25,023 nucleotides of DNA. Source: UBA5266 sp964610025 (GTDB lineage: Bacteria > Bacteroidota > Bacteroidia > Bacteroidales > WCHB1-69). Both the position numbers and the translations under genes were made by a program. The notes under the pieces were generated by a model. It saw nothing but the letters and a program-made list of their open reading frames with translations. It was not told where the DNA came from and ran no database searches. Each line of letters opens with the position of its first letter. Within the stretch, counting starts at the first letter, position 1. The stretch lies in NCBI GenBank assembly GCA_964610025.1, contig CAZSTX010000029.1, positions 1 through 25,023 on the forward strand, in the 5' to 3' direction. This document shows positions 24,794 through 25,023 of this stretch, one piece after another.

Positions 24794-25023
24794 CACATTC
24801 AAACTCTTTATTTAATTTAAGGAAGTTTGAGAGAAGTTTTTTGTGTTATTTTTTATTGTAATAGTTTGTAAATAAAGTTTTTCTATTTTAATATAAATCG
24901 AAATCAAATAAATGTTTAATTAAATAAAATAAATCATCATTGTCCGATAAAAATTAAAAATTATTTTCTTAAAAGGATATATTGTTGGTTATCAGAGATG
25001 TAAAATTTAATTATTTGCAAATT

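Larger units (their letters stand above)
24639..25023. other. Gene-free end region with divergent promoter elements
   Basis: 385 bases, about 80% AT, with no open frame worth calling. It contains the leftward topA promoter element, a rightward -7 element inside a 14-base palindrome, and a 7-base inverted repeat (TCAAACT 24799-24805 with AGTTTGA 24824-24830) right where the rightward transcript would begin. From there to the window end runs over 200 bases of untranslated leader for a gene outside the window. I recognise no tRNA or known riboswitch in it. Confidence 0.6.

Noticed and set aside
1..25023. CRISPR array, tRNA or rRNA genes, insertion sequences, prophage
   Set aside because: No regularly spaced repeats, cloverleaf-like sequences, transposase or phage motifs were seen on either strand.

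Overview
The window looks like chromosomal DNA from an AT-rich member of the phylum Bacteroidetes (Bacteroidota), most likely an anaerobic Bacteroidales-type bacterium; the genus cannot be fixed from the sequence. Supporting signs are a type IX secretion C-terminal sorting domain, families largely found in this phylum (DUF4301, OmpA/TPR/DUF3575-like outer-membrane proteins, a zinc-finger-free TopA), several matches to the Bacteroidetes -7 promoter element TAnnTTTG, and a near absence of Shine-Dalgarno sequences. Coding density is high. I see no tRNA, rRNA, CRISPR array, insertion sequence or phage gene.

Layout. 1-167: the possible tail of an upstream gene, a strong palindromic terminator, and a short leader. 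177-4949 (+): a large secreted adhesin-like T9SS cargo protein, riboflavin synthase (ribE) and a DUF4301 protein, closely spaced. 5199-8834 (+): an electron-transfer flavoprotein pair (etfB, etfA) and an acyl-CoA dehydrogenase behind a good promoter, meeting radA (8841-10202, -) tail to tail with 6 bases between them. 10421-12490 (-): a putative lipoprotein joining an OmpA-like domain, TPRs and an outer-membrane barrel. 12682-15898 (-): a three-gene transcription unit of a steroid 5-alpha-reductase-like membrane enzyme, a double-length SDR made of two tandem dehydrogenase domains, and a formate/nitrite-family channel. 15899-16010: a compact divergent promoter region. 16011-19423 (+): a small lipoprotein, a SprT-like metalloprotein, mannose-1-phosphate guanylyltransferase and sufB. 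19458-24638 (-): topA, an arginase-fold protein with a degraded metal site, and a GH3-family adenylate-forming enzyme, tightly packed. 24639-25023: a gene-free end with the topA promoter and a rightward promoter over a palindrome, feeding a long leader that leaves the window.

How the genes may work together. Riboflavin synthase supplies the flavin used by EtfAB and the acyl-CoA dehydrogenase, which together form an acyl-CoA oxidation or reduction module. The 5-alpha-reductase and tandem SDR form a plausible reductive pathway for steroid, bile-acid or other enone lipids, translationally coupled through a TAATG overlap. The same TAATG junction couples the arginase-like and GH3 genes, suggesting a linked but undefined function. 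The most promising targets for new biology are the 5-alpha-reductase/tandem-SDR unit and the arginase-like/GH3 pair.
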